A DNA stretch of 26,158 nt from Anaerozeibacter sp031551775 (lineage in GTDB: Bacteria > Bacillota > Clostridia > Christensenellales > Aristaeellaceae), in assembly GCA_031551775.1 (NCBI GenBank), contig JAVBND010000024.1, positions 1-26,158 of the forward strand, read 5' to 3'. The translations under genes were made by a program, and so were the position numbers. Below the pieces are notes generated by a model. That model saw only the letters and a program-made list of their open reading frames with translations. It ran no database searches and was not told the origin of the DNA. Shown here one piece after another: positions 24,522-26,158 of this stretch (position 1 is its first letter; each line of letters begins with the position of its first letter).

Positions 24522-25718
24522 CTATCCAGTGATCTCCATCGTAGGCGGCGGAAGAATCGGCCGACATGAGATGGTCGGCGGACCGCCGCACTGAACCGAA
24601 TCGATGGTCAACACCTGAATCTTATCTTCAATCGCCGCAATGCTGCCCGTGAGCACAACTGTCTGGACCGTAAGCGCCGGCGGGGCTGCGCTCAAGGATG
24701 GTATGATGCCAGAGACCGCCAGGTTTGCGATGATTCGCGCGTTTGGCGCGCTGGCCACGCCGCTCACCAACAGAGGCATAAACAAGTTTGTCGCCTGTGT
24801 CTGTAGCTGGCCGCTACCATCGGTGTAGCGAAATAGAATCGGGAAGGCCAAATCAATCAACGACACATCGGCCGTTTGCGCAATGACGCGCAGCACGTAG
24901 GGCTGACCGCCGAGTGGGGTGGCGCTGGTGTCGGTATAAGGCGTCGGCCCCTGCGGGGCAAGCGGAATCGACGACGAATCCGGTATGATGCTCGATTGCA
25001 GGCAGTAGCTTTCCAGCGGATACAAGGTCCTGCATTGTGCCTCAACAGGCGGTTGCTGCGCGCAAGCAAAGTCCTTGAGCACCGGGAAGTTGTTCGGTTC
25101 GCTCGGAATCGCGATGACGTCAATGGCGGATGTGGCCACAAAGCCAAGCGTCGTACCGGAAAACGCGGGAGAGCTGATGCTGCCGTTTTCCATGAATGCC
25201 CACCAGGTCACGGTGTTCGGATCAACCGACGAAGTCACGGTACCCGTCAGTTGCATGGGCGCCTGAACGATTTTGGAGCGCTGCGCGCCATTGCCGTCGA
25301 GGTAGGTCAATTGCACCATTGGCGTAACGCGGGAAGACAGGACATAGTCGCTTCCCCCAAGCGGTGTGAATTGAAGCTCTTGCAGCGGAAGCTGCAGGTT
25401 TATAAATGCTGCTTCGAGCGCTGTGTAGGGAGCAGGCCCTTCGCTCGCATTGACGGCGTTTGGAATGACGACGGCAGTACTGGGAATCTGTAACAATTGA
25501 TCTGAAAACGATTCAAAAGCAGGCGTGCAAACCACCGCCGGGAATACGGGAGTCGGACATGGCGGGCAAGGCGTGGGATCGGGGCATGGTCGGCAATGTG
25601 TGCAAACAGGGGAACAGCGGCAAGGCGCCCGCTGAGGCGTCATCCGGCATGGACCCATCGCAAATGGTGACACGCACCCAGGGGCCGAACAATTGTTATT
25701 GCAAGCGTACTTTCGCAT
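24522..25718 (-). CDS. Cys-rich protein with duplicated beta domain, possible surface or spore-coat protein
   Basis: I chose the ATG at 25718, preceded by GAGGAG at eight bases; the frame stays open upstream but lacks a good site. The product is 398 residues. Residues 1-64 contain 12 Cys among Pro, Arg and Asn (CPPCPTP, CRCSPVC) and have no signal peptide. Two related domains follow: about 75-210 with PLGGSDYVLSSR...LTYLDGNGAQ and about 240-385 with PLGGQPYVLRVI...FRYTDGSGQL. Both share PYT..A and PLGG.PYVL motifs and are rich in Ser, Thr, Val and Pro. The tail ends with two more Cys. I do not recognise a named family. A mother-cell-assembled coat/exosporium protein, cross-linked by Cys and glycosylated by the next gene's product, would fit. 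That is inference. Confidence 0.7.
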   Translation of the reverse strand: MRKYACNNNCSAPGCVSPFAMGPCRMTPQRAPCRCSPVCTHCRPCPDPTPCPPCPTPVFPAVVCTPAFESFSDQLLQIPSTAVVIPNAVNASEGPAPYTALEAAFINLQLPLQELQFTPLGGSDYVLSSRVTPMVQLTYLDGNGAQRSKIVQAPMQLTGTVTSSVDPNTVTWWAFMENGSISSPAFSGTTLGFVATSAIDVIAIPSEPNNFPVLKDFACAQQPPVEAQCRTLYPLESYCLQSSIIPDSSSIPLAPQGPTPYTDTSATPLGGQPYVLRVIAQTADVSLIDLAFPILFRYTDGSGQLQTQATNLFMPLLVSGVASAPNARIIANLAVSGIIPSLSAAPPALTVQTVVLTGSIAAIEDKIQVLTIDSVQCGGPPTISCRPILPPPTMEITG

Positions 25719-25762
25719 AAACACAACTCCTCTGTGTCGTTTTCGAAAGCCAAAAAAAACCG

Positions 25763-25792
25763 TCAACAACAAGATATGCGCCCGCGGACCAT
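25763..25792 (-). CDS. Possible 9-aa leader ORF upstream of the Cys-rich gene
   Basis: ATG with a near-ideal GAGGGAGG site eight bases upstream encodes MVRGRISCC and stops, 44 nt before the start of the Cys-rich gene. It could be a translated leader or just chance. Confidence 0.2.
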   Translation of the reverse strand: MVRGRISCC

Positions 25793-25901
25793 GTGTTGAT
25801 CCTCCCTCAGACTTCGTAACAGGCCCGTTCACTCTGCTGCCACCGAAAAACAGACAATGCCTGGGAAAACGCTATTGCGGAATTTCCCCGCTTTGCTGAT
25901 G

Positions 25902-25938
25902 AGTTGGGGGGGAGCCGACATTCGGCTCCCCCCCAACT
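25902..25938. terminator. Strong 17-bp hairpin downstream of the partial flavoprotein gene
   Basis: A perfect 17-bp stem with a run of seven G and seven C and a three-base loop lies 22 nt past the stop of the minus-strand flavoprotein gene. No T-run follows on either strand, so it is an atypical terminator or a 3'-end stabiliser. The surrounding 25719-25959 shows no gene apart from the tiny leader ORF and no confident promoter. Confidence 0.55.
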
Positions 25939-25959
25939 GTTCAAAGGCAGTATGAATTC

Positions 25960-26158
25960 TTATTTGTTCAACGCAATGCGCGCATTAATGCCGCTAACTG
26001 CGCCGGTATAAATGGCACCGCCAACGCCCGTGCCGGAAGCCGGGTACCATTTGCTGAAGATGTTACCATACATCATCTCGCCGCAAACATAGAGATTGGG
26101 CACGACTTCGCCTTTGGAATTCAGCAGTTCAGTCTTTTCGTTGACCTGCGGTCCGGGA
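25960..26158 (-). CDS. C-terminal end of a second FAD_binding_2 flavoprotein (partial)
   Basis: About 65 residues enter from the right edge and stop at TAA (25962-25960). They contain GPQVNEKTELLNSKGEVVPNLYVCGEM and SGTGVGGAIYTGAVSGINA, the C-terminal FAD-binding segment (NLY..GE...G....SG.G.GGA...G...G..A) shared by fumarate-reductase/KstD-like flavoproteins. The N-terminal part, and whether it has an FMN domain or signal peptide, are outside the window. Its sequence differs clearly from the 20800-22626 gene. Confidence 0.8.
   Translation of the reverse strand, partial: PGPQVNEKTELLNSKGEVVPNLYVCGEMMYGNIFSKWYPASGTGVGGAIYTGAVSGINARIALNK

Overview
The window joins the right-hand end of a prophage (about 1-17490) to a stretch of bacterial chromosome (about 17490-26158). 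The host looks like a GC-rich member of the Bacillota, probably an anaerobic Clostridia-type bacterium. The evidence is the order DUF2232/YybS - rplI - dnaB, strong AGGAGG-type ribosome binding sites, a Phage_holin_4-type holin, and secreted FMN/FAD reductases of the kind common in gut anaerobes. The species cannot be named from this sequence.

Prophage part (all + strand). It starts inside a late gene with a coiled-coil C terminus. Then come a collagen-like fibre protein, a repeat protein with eight near-identical 39-41 residue units, a 50-residue orphan, a protein with a CBM5/12-like C terminus, and a C39-like cysteine peptidase (likely endolysin) followed by an intrinsic terminator. A second block holds a Gln-rich helical protein, a giant 3719-residue protein whose C-terminal part resembles LPD38-type phage proteins (probably an internal or ejection protein), a P22 gp3-like small terminase subunit and a holin. 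After the holin lie helically phased direct repeats that look like integrase arm sites, a second terminator, and then the 3' end of a tRNA-Arg(CCG). This is the layout expected of a prophage end at a tRNA attachment site. The large terminase, portal, capsid and integrase are not in the window and presumably lie to the left.

Chromosomal part. A tRNA-Arg on the minus strand and the DUF2232-rplI pair on the plus strand are transcribed divergently from two good sigma-70-type promoters. A 147-bp near-palindrome separates rplI from dnaB. A bidirectional terminator separates dnaB from a convergent, secreted two-domain flavoprotein (FMN_bind plus FAD_binding_2). That gene is divergent from a TetR regulator, and the shared intergenic region holds several inverted repeats that could be operators. 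Next, on the minus strand, a Cys-rich protein with a duplicated domain is followed 16 nt later by a GT2-type glycosyltransferase, a likely protein/modifier pair. The window closes with the C-terminal 65 residues or so of another FAD_binding_2 flavoprotein.

The points most worth following up are the giant protein, the higher-order repeats in the putative fibre gene, the prophage end, the palindromic element after rplI, the flavoprotein that lacks recognisable fumarate-reductase active-site residues, and the Cys-rich protein/glycosyltransferase pair.
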